This document shows, piece after piece, positions 1-8,315 of a stretch of 19,517 nt of DNA. The stretch is from positions 1-19,517 of the forward strand of contig JAGZGB010000027.1 of NCBI GenBank assembly GCA_018367495.1, given 5' to 3'. Under the pieces are notes generated by a model. It was not told where the DNA came from, did no database searches, and saw nothing but the letters and a program-made list of their open reading frames with translations. Numbering within the stretch: position 1 is the stretch's first letter; each line of letters starts with the position of its first letter. Source of the stretch: Veillonella sp. Lineage in GTDB: Bacteria; Bacillota_C; Negativicutes; Veillonellales; Veillonellaceae. The position numbers were made by a program, and so were the translations under genes.

Positions 1-72
1 AGTACAGCATATAAGCTACCGAGGGTTAACCCGTTAACTAATTGTTGTAAAAACACTATACTACCTCAACTT

Positions 73-1221
73 TTATTTTTTTAATGCGTCAAATTGACCA
101 TTTTTAATTTGTAAAACTTGAACTTCCATAGATGGGTCACGTTTTTCATTGAACTTGAATTGACCAGTTACACCAACGAAGTCAGCAATATTTTTCAAAG
201 CTTCACGGAATTTTTCACGATCTGTTGTAGAACCTGCTTTTTTCAAAGCTGCTTCATAGAGGTATACCGCATCATAAGCTTGAGCTGCGAATTGGTCTGG
301 TTCTTTACCGTATTTATCTTTGTAAGCTTTACGGAAGTCTTTTACCTTTTGATCATCTTTGTTAGGGAACCAAGGTGTACCTACGATAACACCATCAGCT
401 GCAGCGCCTGCAATTTTAATGAATTCAGGGCTGTTGAAGCCATTGGAACCAACTACAGGTTGATTCATACCCATTTCACGCATTTTTTTCATAATCAATG
501 CACCTTCTTGGTAAAGAGAAGCCACAACAATTACATCAGGTTTTGCTTGTTGAATCTTAGTCAATTGAGCAGAGAAGTCTGTATCTTTATCTGCAAATGT
601 TTCAGTATCAACAATTTGTACGCCTTCAGATTCCAATGCTTTACGAGCTGTATTATTTACAGATACCATTTGGTCATTGTTGTTGGAATACATAATAGCT
701 GCAGTTTTAAAGCCCAAAGTTTTATGCGCTTCTTTAATTGCAGTGTCTACTGCTAAGGATTCAGGTACAGCATTACGGAAAATGTAATCGCCGATATCTG
801 TAATACCTTCAGCAGTTGTAGATGTACCAAGAGCTACGATTTTGCTTTTGTTTGCTACAGGACCTGCTGCCATCATTTCACCAGATAACATTGGACCAAT
901 AACAGCTACAACTTTATCTTTAGAAATTACTTTATTCATTGCATTGATCGCTTCGTTTTTATCACCTTTAGTATCTTCTACTAACAAGTTGATTTTTACA
1001 GCGTTTGCATCAGCGTTGATTTCACTAACTGCCAACTCTGCACCAGCTTTAATGGATTCGCCGTATGCCGCTGCACCACCAGTTGTTGTTGTTAACAATG
1101 CAATTTTAGCTTCATTGCTATTTGCATTACCTGCATCTTTATTACTGCCACAACCAGCAGCAACTGCCATTACACCAGCAAGACCAAAAATGGCTGCTTT
1201 TTTTAACATGGATTTATTCAT
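73..1221 (-). CDS. livJ: ABC transporter substrate-binding lipoprotein, branched-chain amino acid type (LivJ-like)
   Basis: This is the extracytoplasmic solute receptor of a Liv/HAAT-type ABC importer, which delivers leucine, isoleucine, valine or another amino acid to a membrane permease. The 382-residue protein begins with a lipoprotein signal: basic n-region, hydrophobic segment and a lipobox-like A-A-G-C with the lipidated cysteine at residue 24. The rest reads as one type I periplasmic-binding fold (Peripla_BP_6), with the family pattern G-x-x-x-G-x-x-x-A near residues 54-70 and a conserved A-Y-D-A-V segment late in the protein. The ATG follows an AAGGAAGG ribosome-binding site. It has its own promoter and sits apart from the ABC-F gene upstream. 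Permease and ATPase genes are not in the window and could lie beyond its left edge. The family is clear; the exact ligand cannot be read from sequence. Confidence 0.93.
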   Translation of the reverse strand: MNKSMLKKAAIFGLAGVMAVAAGCGSNKDAGNANSNEAKIALLTTTTGGAAAYGESIKAGAELAVSEINADANAVKINLLVEDTKGDKNEAINAMNKVISKDKVVAVIGPMLSGEMMAAGPVANKSKIVALGTSTTAEGITDIGDYIFRNAVPESLAVDTAIKEAHKTLGFKTAAIMYSNNNDQMVSVNNTARKALESEGVQIVDTETFADKDTDFSAQLTKIQQAKPDVIVVASLYQEGALIMKKMREMGMNQPVVGSNGFNSPEFIKIAGAAADGVIVGTPWFPNKDDQKVKDFRKAYKDKYGKEPDQFAAQAYDAVYLYEAALKKAGSTTDREKFREALKNIADFVGVTGQFKFNEKRDPSMEVQVLQIKNGQFDALKK

Positions 1222-1264
1222 GCTACACCCTTCCTTTGAAACATAAAACTTTAAATCTATATCT

Positions 1265-1294
1265 ATATTATTAGATTTTTTAATTTTTTGTCAA
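1265..1294 (-). promoter_or_regulatory. Sigma-A-type promoter of the livJ-like gene
   Basis: On the minus strand a perfect -35 box TTGACA (1294-1289) is followed after 18 bases by TAATAT (1270-1265) as the -10 box. Transcription should start near 1258, leaving a leader of about 37 bases that carries the AAGGAAGG ribosome-binding site. This makes the binding-protein gene an independent transcription unit. Confidence 0.75.
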
Positions 1295-1299
1295 TTAAA

Positions 1300-1334
1300 A
1301 TAACTCTATAATAATATATACTGTTATAAGTTAT
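1300..1334 (-). terminator. Weak AT-rich hairpin at the end of the ABC-F gene
   Basis: ATAACT-c-TATAA pairs with TTATA-AGTTAT, an 11-bp stem with one bulged base that overlaps the ABC-F stop codon. On the minus strand it is followed by TTTTAATT. The stem has almost no GC and the T run is short, so termination would be inefficient. I list it because nothing else could end the upstream operon before the livJ-like promoter. Confidence 0.3.
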
Positions 1335-3250
1335 TCAGATAGTCGTTCCCATTTTTCATATAATGCATCTAACTCACTTTGTGTTGATTCAATTTGTATG
1401 GAAATTTTGGACATTTCATCTAAATCTTGCTGTACTACAGGATTAGCTAATTGAACTTCATACATTTTCATAGTTGCTTCTAATCGAGCAATTTCAGATT
1501 CCACCTCAGTTAATTGCTTTTCTATCATATAGGCGTTCGGTTTCTTCTGTGATGCCTCTGTAGATTCTTCTACTGAAAGTATAGGTTCATTAATAGAAGT
1601 ATGTTTATTGGCACTAACACGGTTTTCTAAGTTTTGCTCGTTAGCTATGGCTAACAAATCTTCCTGTTCTTTTAACTTTTCTTTGTAATACGAATAATTA
1701 CCGAGATATTCAGTAATTTTACCATCATCTAGAACAATGGTTTTTGTAGAAACTTGATCCAAAAAATATCTGTCATGAGAAATAATAAAGCAAGTACCTT
1801 CAAATTGTTGTAATGCTTCTTCCACAATTTCACGCGTTGGAATATCTAAATGGTTTGTCGGTTCGTCTAAGATAAGAAAATTATCTCCTTGAAGGAATAA
1901 TTTTAACAATGCTAACCGAGCTCTCTCACCACCGGATAAGTCTCCTACTAGCTTAAATACATCATCCCCTTTAAATAGGAATGAGCCTAATACATTGCGG
2001 GCTTTTTCTTCAGTGTAGTTAAAGTGATTCATAATCTCTTCTACTACCTGCCAAGAATCATGTAATTCTTCGTGCTCTTGCGAGAAGTATCCCACTTGTA
2101 CACGATTGCCAATATCTACGTGACCATTCTCAGGGAATAATTCACCTACAATGGTTTTTACCAGAGTCGATTTACCTGCTCCATTAGGTCCAATAAGAGC
2201 TACTGATTCCCCTCGTCGTACTACGAGTGATATATCATCAATGATAGGACTTTCACCATACCCTACCGATAAATGATCAATGACGAGAACCTTATCGGCG
2301 CTCATCGCTGCAGGAGGAAATGAAAATTGTAAATGATGTGAAGTTACCGGTGCATCAAGTCGTTCTAAACGATTAAGTTGAGACTGACGACCACGAGCCA
2401 TTTTAGATTTAATACCTGCACGGTATTTATCTATATAAGCCTCAGTCTTCTTAATGTACTCTTGTTGCTTCTCATAGGCCATCATATCCGCTTTTAAACG
2501 TTCATCTCGTTGTTGAATATAACGACTATAATTACCACGATAAGTTGTAGCCTTATGGTTATCCAATTCTACAACGCCAGTGACAATACGGTCTAAAAAA
2601 TAACGGTCATGGCTGACAATGAGAATCCCGCCATGATAGGCAGACAAATACCCTTCAAGCCACTCTAACATGTCCATATCTAAATGGTTAGTTGGTTCGT
2701 CTAAGAATAAAAAGTCTGGACGCCGTACCAATGCTTTAGCTAAATTAATTCGAATCTTTTGACCACCAGAAAAAGCGCTTGCTGGTTTATCTAAATCCTC
2801 ATCAGTAAAGCCAAGACCATAAATGATGCGCTTAGTCTTTTGCTCGTAATCATAGCCGCCTAACCATTCAAGGCGATTTTGTAAATAATCTAATCGTTGT
2901 AAATCAGATTCACTCGCCTCTTCTGTTTCTAAGCGTGTGGTAAGTTCTTTAAGTTGTTCTTCCAATGCATGTACATCAGTCCATGCCTTTTCAATCTCAG
3001 TAGCTAAACTATCATCACCAAGATTTACATCTTGTTGTAAGTACCCAATGCTTGCAACAGGCGACTTAACTACATTACCTTCATCAAGATCTTCATAGCC
3101 TAATATGCATTTTAATAAGGTCGATTTCCCAGCCCCATTAGGACCTACTAAGGCTAGGCGATCACCTTCTTTTATCTCAAAGGACACATTGGAAAATACT
3201 TGGCGCACCCCAAATGATTTTCCAAGGCCTATCATTCGAATGCGTTCCAT
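1331..3250 (-). CDS. ABC-F family ATPase (YdiF/Uup-like translation factor)
   Basis: ABC-F proteins are soluble twin-ATPases without membrane domains. They bind the ribosomal E site and help stalled or poorly elongating ribosomes; some give antibiotic resistance. The 639-residue protein has two complete ATP cassettes. Walker A motifs (GPNGAGKS) lie at residues 36-43 and 354-361, signatures SGGQ at 161-164 and LSGGE at 438-442, and Walker B/E-P-T-N-H-L-D at about 181-191 and 458-469. The inter-domain linker at about 240-300 is rich in basic residues, as expected of the P-site tRNA-interaction motif. A charged C-terminal coiled coil spans about 575-637. The start follows AGGAGG. The secretin gene ends 27 bases upstream with no terminator between, so it is probably co-transcribed. 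The architecture resembles housekeeping YdiF-type members; a resistance role is not indicated. Confidence 0.93.
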   Translation of the reverse strand: MERIRMIGLGKSFGVRQVFSNVSFEIKEGDRLALVGPNGAGKSTLLKCILGYEDLDEGNVVKSPVASIGYLQQDVNLGDDSLATEIEKAWTDVHALEEQLKELTTRLETEEASESDLQRLDYLQNRLEWLGGYDYEQKTKRIIYGLGFTDEDLDKPASAFSGGQKIRINLAKALVRRPDFLFLDEPTNHLDMDMLEWLEGYLSAYHGGILIVSHDRYFLDRIVTGVVELDNHKATTYRGNYSRYIQQRDERLKADMMAYEKQQEYIKKTEAYIDKYRAGIKSKMARGRQSQLNRLERLDAPVTSHHLQFSFPPAAMSADKVLVIDHLSVGYGESPIIDDISLVVRRGESVALIGPNGAGKSTLVKTIVGELFPENGHVDIGNRVQVGYFSQEHEELHDSWQVVEEIMNHFNYTEEKARNVLGSFLFKGDDVFKLVGDLSGGERARLALLKLFLQGDNFLILDEPTNHLDIPTREIVEEALQQFEGTCFIISHDRYFLDQVSTKTIVLDDGKITEYLGNYSYYKEKLKEQEDLLAIANEQNLENRVSANKHTSINEPILSVEESTEASQKKPNAYMIEKQLTEVESEIARLEATMKMYEVQLANPVVQQDLDEMSKISIQIESTQSELDALYEKWERLSE

Positions 3251-3277
3251 TCACAACCTCCTAATCATTACTTTTCA

Positions 3278-4582
3278 TTATATCACAATTGCCCGTACTA
3301 ATATTAACATTTCTATAGAGTCTTTTGTTTTTCTACTATGACGAAATAGTTTCCCCAATAATGGAATGTCTCCTAAAATAGGTACTTTTTGAATTTGATG
3401 TTGATCGCGATTATCCATTAAACCACCTATAACAAGCACCTCTCCTGGTTGAAGTTTCACCCTCGTATGGGCTTGCCGCGTACTAATTTTATATGCTTTC
3501 ATTTCGGATACCATGATTGGGGTACTTACCTCAGCATGGATTTTTGCATCAACACCTCCATCAGCAGTAATAATAGGAGTGTAGTTTAACTTAATTCCCA
3601 CCTCTTCATAACGTATAGATCGCTTACGTTCACCATTTATTTCGGACTCTTCTATAACGGGAATACGTTCACCTATTAAAATATGTGCTGTTTCACCATT
3701 TAAAGCCATAATAGAGGGCTTTGCAATTAACGCTGCTTTTCCCGAACTTTCCATAAGGCTCAACTCAGGTTTCATAAAAAATTTATATGCATCACCGCCT
3801 GGTGTTTTACCAAAGGTAACAGCACCATACGAGTTTGTTTTATCTTCACCATGTCCGGTTAAACTGAGCCAAGACCATCTAATACCTTGCTCCTTTGCAT
3901 AAGATTGCTCCATAGCAATAACGGTAGCTTCTAGTTGTACTTGCTTAGGTTCCTTATCAATCGCCTTAATAAGTGTTTCTACACGCCTTTTTTCTCCGCT
4001 TGTCAAATGCATAATGACTTCATTTTGTTCTGAAAGCACAGCCATTTTATCATTTTTTACAACTGTACCCATTACATTTTTTAAAGACTCTGCAGGTAAA
4101 TGTTCTGGAGTTATGAGATATAACTCCCTATTTTCAAGAGCTTTGTCATCTGACTCTATTAGGATTGTATTATATTCTTTTGATACAGAGAAATGATATA
4201 GTCGCCCTAGCTCTTTTATAAGATCCTCTGGCGATTCACCTTGTACAGTGGCCGTAATGTTACCAGTTAAAGACTCTACACCTATAACAGATATATGATA
4301 ACTACGACAAATTCCTAATACTGTTTCTTTTAGAGAAGCATTGCTAACAGATATAGTAATTGGTTTCTTATCTTTATTAACGTCTGAGCTTGTTCTTACA
4401 TTATTACTTACAGTTTCATCTTTACTATTTGCTAATCCTACTAAAGGTTGTGCTAGTAATAAATATATCCATATAGTTATTAAAATAAGTGATTTTAATA
4501 CTACACAAGCTTTGATTATCTTGTTTTTTATTATCATACATTCAATGATCAAGCTAGCTCTACATTCTAAATTGTTAGCCAT
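3278..4582 (-). CDS. pilQ: Secretin of the PilQ/GspD superfamily, short HofQ-like form
   Basis: Secretins form the multimeric outer-membrane channel of type IV pili, type II secretion and DNA-uptake machines. The protein has 434 residues, close to HofQ and far shorter than typical PilQ or GspD. An N-terminal hydrophobic stretch at about 31-50 (signal peptide, long n-region) is followed by an STN/N0-like domain (about 75-145), an N1/KH-like segment (about 153-210) and the C-terminal secretin domain (about 213-434). That domain carries the hallmark V-P-x-L-G-D-I-P-x-L-G-x-L-F at 400-413. No pilotin-binding S-domain follows; it ends right after the last strand. The first ATG has GGAGG nine bases upstream and overlaps the preceding gene by 16 bases, implying translational coupling. 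An internal ATG at residue 16 would give a more ordinary signal peptide but has no visible ribosome-binding site. Confidence 0.9.
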   Translation of the reverse strand: MANNLECRASLIIECMIIKNKIIKACVVLKSLILITIWIYLLLAQPLVGLANSKDETVSNNVRTSSDVNKDKKPITISVSNASLKETVLGICRSYHISVIGVESLTGNITATVQGESPEDLIKELGRLYHFSVSKEYNTILIESDDKALENRELYLITPEHLPAESLKNVMGTVVKNDKMAVLSEQNEVIMHLTSGEKRRVETLIKAIDKEPKQVQLEATVIAMEQSYAKEQGIRWSWLSLTGHGEDKTNSYGAVTFGKTPGGDAYKFFMKPELSLMESSGKAALIAKPSIMALNGETAHILIGERIPVIEESEINGERKRSIRYEEVGIKLNYTPIITADGGVDAKIHAEVSTPIMVSEMKAYKISTRQAHTRVKLQPGEVLVIGGLMDNRDQHQIQKVPILGDIPLLGKLFRHSRKTKDSIEMLILVRAIVI

Positions 4583-5367
4583 CGCGATGAACCTCCTTCA
4601 ACGATTTCTACAGTACTTGTAGTAATATTGGATATGAATGCCCCTTTCCAAGTACTTCCAACCGTAACCATCTGCTCTTCTGAACCTTTTCGTAATATAG
4701 CAATTTCCTCATTTCCTTCTATGATTCCCACAAGTTTAATGGGTTCTTGTAGGGAGGTTACATTAGAATTAGTACTTTTTATTGAGTAAGTATTTGCATT
4801 ATTAATGTTATTACTTTTATCGTAAATCATATCACCATATAGCACTTTATTTGATCTATCGCTATCGGTGTTGTTATTCTTACTCACTCTATGTCGTCTA
4901 GTAGTCCTTTTGTTATTAGAAAGCTTCTCATTACCAAATGATATTTCATCATCACCAATAGCGTCTAAATCACTATCTATATCATTGGTATTATCATTGC
5001 GACTTAGTAAATCAACACTAGGAATATCTCTAAAAACTTCTCGCCAAGGATGTGCACGCTCTACACTACTCACATCATATAGAGTCTTTCCTTTAACTCC
5101 ATCTTGATCTTTCCCATCACTAATAGTTTTATTATGATCTCCTTCTATTTTATTAGTTTCTCCTTGTATTTTCTTATTACCCCCATCATTAAAATGATTA
5201 GAATGTACTTGTATGCTTTCTTCTTGCGAAGGGTAAATAATGCCAACCAATATCATTCCTATCGCTAATATAAGAAATATTACAATAGCAATTCGATAGT
5301 GGCGTATAAGAAAATACTGTCTTTCCCACCATCCTCTAATACGTTCCATAAAATCTTGTAAATTCAT
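4567..5367 (-). CDS. Bitopic inner-membrane protein with GspC/PilP-like C-terminal domain
   Basis: This is probably the inner-membrane partner that docks onto the secretin. The 266-residue protein has a short cytoplasmic start, one transmembrane helix at about residues 26-45, a long Asn/Asp/Ser/Lys-rich linker of low complexity (about 46-205), and a small beta-rich C-terminal domain (about 208-266). That domain follows the HR-domain pattern of GspC and the PilP fold: V-G-I-I-E, then A-I-L, V-G-S-T-W-K-G-A, I, V-E-I and a final hydrophobic strand. I place the start at the ATG at 5367, preceded by AGGAGG six bases away. An in-frame GTG 18 bases further upstream would start just before and read through that site. 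Its stop lies inside the start of the secretin gene. The family assignment rests on pattern and neighbourhood, since similarity in this group is always weak. Confidence 0.72.
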   Translation of the reverse strand: MNLQDFMERIRGWWERQYFLIRHYRIAIVIFLILAIGMILVGIIYPSQEESIQVHSNHFNDGGNKKIQGETNKIEGDHNKTISDGKDQDGVKGKTLYDVSSVERAHPWREVFRDIPSVDLLSRNDNTNDIDSDLDAIGDDEISFGNEKLSNNKRTTRRHRVSKNNNTDSDRSNKVLYGDMIYDKSNNINNANTYSIKSTNSNVTSLQEPIKLVGIIEGNEEIAILRKGSEEQMVTVGSTWKGAFISNITTSTVEIVEGGSSRWLTI

Positions 5368-5414
5368 ATTCCACCTCCTGCTCACATATTCTAGGAGGTC
5401 CTTTAAAATTCCTA

Positions 5415-5460
5415 CAAAAAAATGACTCTACCAGTCACCTAGGTGACTAATAGAGTCATT
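5415..5460 (-). terminator. Intrinsic terminator of the pgi-galE operon
   Basis: AATGACTCTA (5421-5430) pairs with TAGAGTCATT (5451-5460). The inner AGTCACCT/AGGTGACT arms are also complementary across a small CC/AA internal loop, giving a very stable hairpin. Read on the minus strand it runs straight into a T tract opposite the A run at 5415-5422. There is no T run on the other side, so it works for leftward transcripts only. It lies 36 bases past the galE stop. Confidence 0.92.
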
Positions 5461-5496
5461 CATTATATTGACAAAGCTAAAAGATTTGTTCTTATT

Positions 5497-6486
5497 TTAT
5501 TTACTATTAAAACCATCTGGATGAGATGTATGCCACTTCCAAGCATCTTTAATCACATCAGCCACATTGCTGAATTTAGGGTCCCAGCCAAGTAAATTTT
5601 TAATTTTTTCTGAAGAAGCAATCAATGTACCAGGATCACCAGCACGACGATCCCCATATCGAACAGGAATATCGATACCTGTAACCTCTTTAGCCGTTTC
5701 AATAATTTCTTTTACAGAGAATCCATTACCACTACCAAGATTGAATACTTGAGACTCACCGCCTTTACGCAAGTAATCCATAGCCAATACATGGGCAGCT
5801 GCCAAATCATTTACATGAATATAGTCGCGCACACATGTGCCATCAGCTGTATCATAATCAGTACCAAATACTGTAATATGCTCTCTTTTACCACGAGCTG
5901 CATCAAGCACAAGAGGAATTAAATGAGTTTCTGGATGATGATCTTCACCAATCGTACCAGATGGGTCTGCACCAGCCGCATTAAAGTAACGTAATGCAAC
6001 GTACGTAGATCCATAAATGGAACTATAGTCAGACAGCATTTCTTCGATCATTAATTTAGTCCGCCCATATACATTGGTTGGATGTAATTGTGCCTCTTCA
6101 CAAATTGGCACCACCTCTGGTTCCCCATATACAGCAGCAGTACTAGAAAATACAAAATATTTTACCCCTGCAGTACGAGCAGATTCAATAAGGTGATAGG
6201 AACCAACTACATTATTCTCGTAATAAATAGCTGGGTTGACCATAGATTCACCGACCTGTGAATGAGCCGCAAAATGCATAACACCAATAATATTATGTTT
6301 CTTCATTACATCTACTAGTTTCGGATCTGCCATATCCATATTGTAGAACTGTATGCCTTCAGGAATAGATTCCACATGACCGCGAGATAAGTTATCTACA
6401 ATGATAGGAGTATAACCAGCTTTTTTCAAAGCACGCACTGTATGACTCCCAATATAACCAGCACCACCTGTTACTAAAATATTCAT
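5497..6486 (-). CDS. galE: UDP-glucose 4-epimerase
   Basis: GalE interconverts UDP-glucose and UDP-galactose with tightly bound NAD, linking the Leloir pathway to the supply of galactose units for surface polysaccharide and LPS. The 329-residue protein is an extended short-chain dehydrogenase. The Rossmann motif G-G-A-G-Y-I-G-S-H lies at 7-15 and D31 follows beta-strand 2. Catalytic residues fit S-S-T-A-A-V-Y-G (114-121) and Y140-x-x-x-K144, with the R-Y-F-N-A-A-G-A-D substrate segment downstream. Length and motifs match canonical GalE throughout. The ATG has an AAGGGGG ribosome-binding site and starts nine bases after the pgi stop, so the two are co-transcribed and probably translationally coupled. 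A strong terminator follows it. A second, more divergent epimerase is encoded at 8316-9239. Confidence 0.96.
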   Translation of the reverse strand: MNILVTGGAGYIGSHTVRALKKAGYTPIIVDNLSRGHVESIPEGIQFYNMDMADPKLVDVMKKHNIIGVMHFAAHSQVGESMVNPAIYYENNVVGSYHLIESARTAGVKYFVFSSTAAVYGEPEVVPICEEAQLHPTNVYGRTKLMIEEMLSDYSSIYGSTYVALRYFNAAGADPSGTIGEDHHPETHLIPLVLDAARGKREHITVFGTDYDTADGTCVRDYIHVNDLAAAHVLAMDYLRKGGESQVFNLGSGNGFSVKEIIETAKEVTGIDIPVRYGDRRAGDPGTLIASSEKIKNLLGWDPKFSNVADVIKDAWKWHTSHPDGFNSK

Positions 6487-6495
6487 AGTTCCCCC

Positions 6496-7932
6496 TTATG
6501 AATGATGTCCATCCTTTGCACTAGCCAGTTTAGGCCCAATTAGACGTTTATACACCTCTACCCCAGGTTGGTCAAAAGCATCAACACCTGCAAAAATAGA
6601 TTCAAAATAAACAGCCCAACAATGCATAAACATAATTTCCCCTAAATGGAATGCATTTAATGTTGGTACAGTTATTGTCATATTAAAACGATTGTCACTA
6701 GATAAAGCCTCGCGATTAGCATCCAATGCAATATTTAAAATATCGCAAATGCCTACGTTTGATAAAGAATGTAGACGCTCATATTGACTATAAGAATCTG
6801 GTACAATCAGATTATTTTTCCAGTCCTTAACCTTAATAAATTGAACTACCTTATTAAGTCGACCTTCTTGATGCTCTTGAACTTGAGCATGCATATCCAT
6901 AGTTCCTACCGCAGCCACTGGTGTACGCCCATACGGTAAGCACGTATTACTCATCTTACCAAGAGATTCAGATAGAAGTTGTACATACCAATCAGATAAA
7001 GAATGTAGTGCATCACTATATGGCATAAACACTTCAATAATACGGCCATACCGCTCAGATGCAATATATTTCAACAACGCACTTAAAAGACCTGGATTTT
7101 TAAAAATATCCTCTTCTTGACATGCAGCATCCATAGATGCAGCACCAGCTAGGAAGCCTTCAATATCAAAACCTACTAAAGCAGCCGTCACAAAGCCTAC
7201 CTCAGTAAATACAGAAAAACGGCCCCCAACGCCATAGGGAATGCTGTAAGTCTTCCAATTATTTTCTATTGCCATAGATCTAAGAACTGTAGGATGTGCA
7301 TCATCAGACATATCTGTAACAGCTACTACTTCATAATTTATATTACGATCTTGTAAGGCTTTTTGCAAAATCATGAAATTCGCCATTGGCTCAATGGTAG
7401 AACCGGACTTAGAGGTAATGACGAGCATCACCTTATAGTCTGAACCTTTTGTCTGAGCCTGGTACTCTAAAGTACGAATGAGACCAGCTAAATAGTCTCC
7501 ATCCACATTAAAGCCCGCAAAATACATCCGTGGATATCCATTGCGCTCTTCCGTACTAAGATTATTCCAAAATGCTCCACATTGAACATCAAAAATAACC
7601 TTACTTCCTAAATAAGAACCACCAATCCCTACAGATACGACAGTATCTATATTATGGCGTACATAGTCACGCAATTCATAAAGGCGCTTCAACATGTTTG
7701 GTGTATTAATACCATCTTCTGAAATATATGGAAGTTGGTAAAATAATACTGGTTCAGGTAATCCATCCTTAGAAACATGGCCTTCTTCAAAGCCAGTAGA
7801 GCGTAAAATATTTGTGTGACGCCAAACATTTTGTATAGCACGCTCAAAGTTATTTACATCTCGTTCTTGTATGCAACTTTCATTATATATGTTAGCGTAA
7901 TCTAACTCGAACCCCGATTGTAATCGCAACAT
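6496..7932 (-). CDS. pgi: Glucose-6-phosphate isomerase
   Basis: Pgi interconverts glucose 6-phosphate and fructose 6-phosphate in the cytoplasm. In an organism that ferments organic acids such as lactate it would mainly serve gluconeogenesis, feeding nucleotide-sugar synthesis. The 478-residue protein carries the phosphosugar-binding S-K-S-G-S-T loop and both PGI signatures: G-V-G-G-R-F-S-V-F-T-E-V-G, and near the C-terminus F-D-Q-P-G-V-E-V-Y-K. Both domains are complete. I place the start at the ATG at 7932, seven bases after GGAG; an adjacent in-frame TTG is less likely. It heads a two-gene operon with galE under an extended -10 promoter. The pairing suggests a pathway from fructose 6-phosphate towards UDP-hexoses, with galU at 15339-16202 supplying UDP-glucose. 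Confidence 0.96.
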   Translation of the reverse strand: MLRLQSGFELDYANIYNESCIQERDVNNFERAIQNVWRHTNILRSTGFEEGHVSKDGLPEPVLFYQLPYISEDGINTPNMLKRLYELRDYVRHNIDTVVSVGIGGSYLGSKVIFDVQCGAFWNNLSTEERNGYPRMYFAGFNVDGDYLAGLIRTLEYQAQTKGSDYKVMLVITSKSGSTIEPMANFMILQKALQDRNINYEVVAVTDMSDDAHPTVLRSMAIENNWKTYSIPYGVGGRFSVFTEVGFVTAALVGFDIEGFLAGAASMDAACQEEDIFKNPGLLSALLKYIASERYGRIIEVFMPYSDALHSLSDWYVQLLSESLGKMSNTCLPYGRTPVAAVGTMDMHAQVQEHQEGRLNKVVQFIKVKDWKNNLIVPDSYSQYERLHSLSNVGICDILNIALDANREALSSDNRFNMTITVPTLNAFHLGEIMFMHCWAVYFESIFAGVDAFDQPGVEVYKRLIGPKLASAKDGHHS

Positions 7933-7975
7933 CAAATATCTCCTTCACTGACATTTTATGTACAATATTTTACTC

Positions 7976-7981
7976 ATTATA
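7976..7981 (-). promoter_or_regulatory. Extended -10 promoter of pgi-galE
   Basis: On the minus strand TGGTATAAT gives a perfect TATAAT at 7981-7976 with the TG extension one base upstream. I see no good -35 box at 16-18 bases, as is common for extended -10 promoters. Start would be near 7969, with a leader of about 37 bases holding the AAGGAG site. It lies in the 84-base gap between the DUF1294 gene and pgi. Confidence 0.65.
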
Positions 7982-8016
7982 CCATAAAACAATGAATAAA
8001 ATATTAGTTTATGCAA

Positions 8017-8295
8017 TCATTTCACCCACAAACCATAACCAAAACCCACTGCATACACAGACCATAATAATGCAATAGGGATAGAGAGTTTAAACTTAAG
8101 CTTTAAAGTCTTATGTCGCCAAATAACCATGCCTAACAGCGCACCAAGACCACCAAAGGCAAATGCTAAAAATAGTAATGTGAACTCTGAAATCCGATTA
8201 TACCCCTTGATAGCACATAATTTATCATACCCATACATGCTAAATACAATTAGATTCCATACCCCTACAGTAACCCAAAATTGTGTATCACTCAT
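8017..8295 (-). CDS. DUF1294 family small membrane protein
   Basis: This is a 92-residue integral membrane protein of unknown function. It matches the DUF1294 pattern: an N-terminal membrane segment, then Y-G-Y-D-K-x-x-A, R-I-S-E-x-x-L-L, a glycine-rich helix G-G-L-G-A-L-L-G-M and the conserved R-H-K-T-x-K-x-x-F. Three hydrophobic helices are visible at about 8-22, 38-58 and 70-90, with the conserved basic R-H-K-T loop between the last two. It begins 20 bases after the epimerase stop and appears to be the last gene of that operon. The ribosome-binding site is poor: AAGG nine bases upstream, or GGGG very close to the ATG. The family is recognised; no biochemical role can be given. Confidence 0.85.
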   Translation of the reverse strand: MSDTQFWVTVGVWNLIVFSMYGYDKLCAIKGYNRISEFTLLFLAFAFGGLGALLGMVIWRHKTLKLKFKLSIPIALLWSVYAVGFGYGLWVK

Positions 8296-8315
8296 ATCCC
8301 CAAACCTTATATTCC

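Noticed and set aside
23..38. GGGTTAACCC with a second GTTAAC as a possible second BirA operator
   Set aside because: The arms abut rather than being separated by the 18-base gap, and there is no promoter or biotin gene beside it in the window.
1..72. Search for a terminator after the binding-protein gene
   Set aside because: No hairpin with a T tract is visible, so the transcript may continue past the left edge.
118..1246. Two plus-strand open frames of 212 and 134 codons opposite the binding-protein gene
   Set aside because: They mirror the codon structure of a clearly real minus-strand gene, have no ribosome-binding site and no family features.
4341..5107. Plus-strand open frames opposite the secretin and its partner, with hydrophobic translations
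   Set aside because: Hydrophobicity comes from reading AT-rich Asn/Asp/Lys codons backwards; there are no start signals and the opposite-strand genes are convincing.
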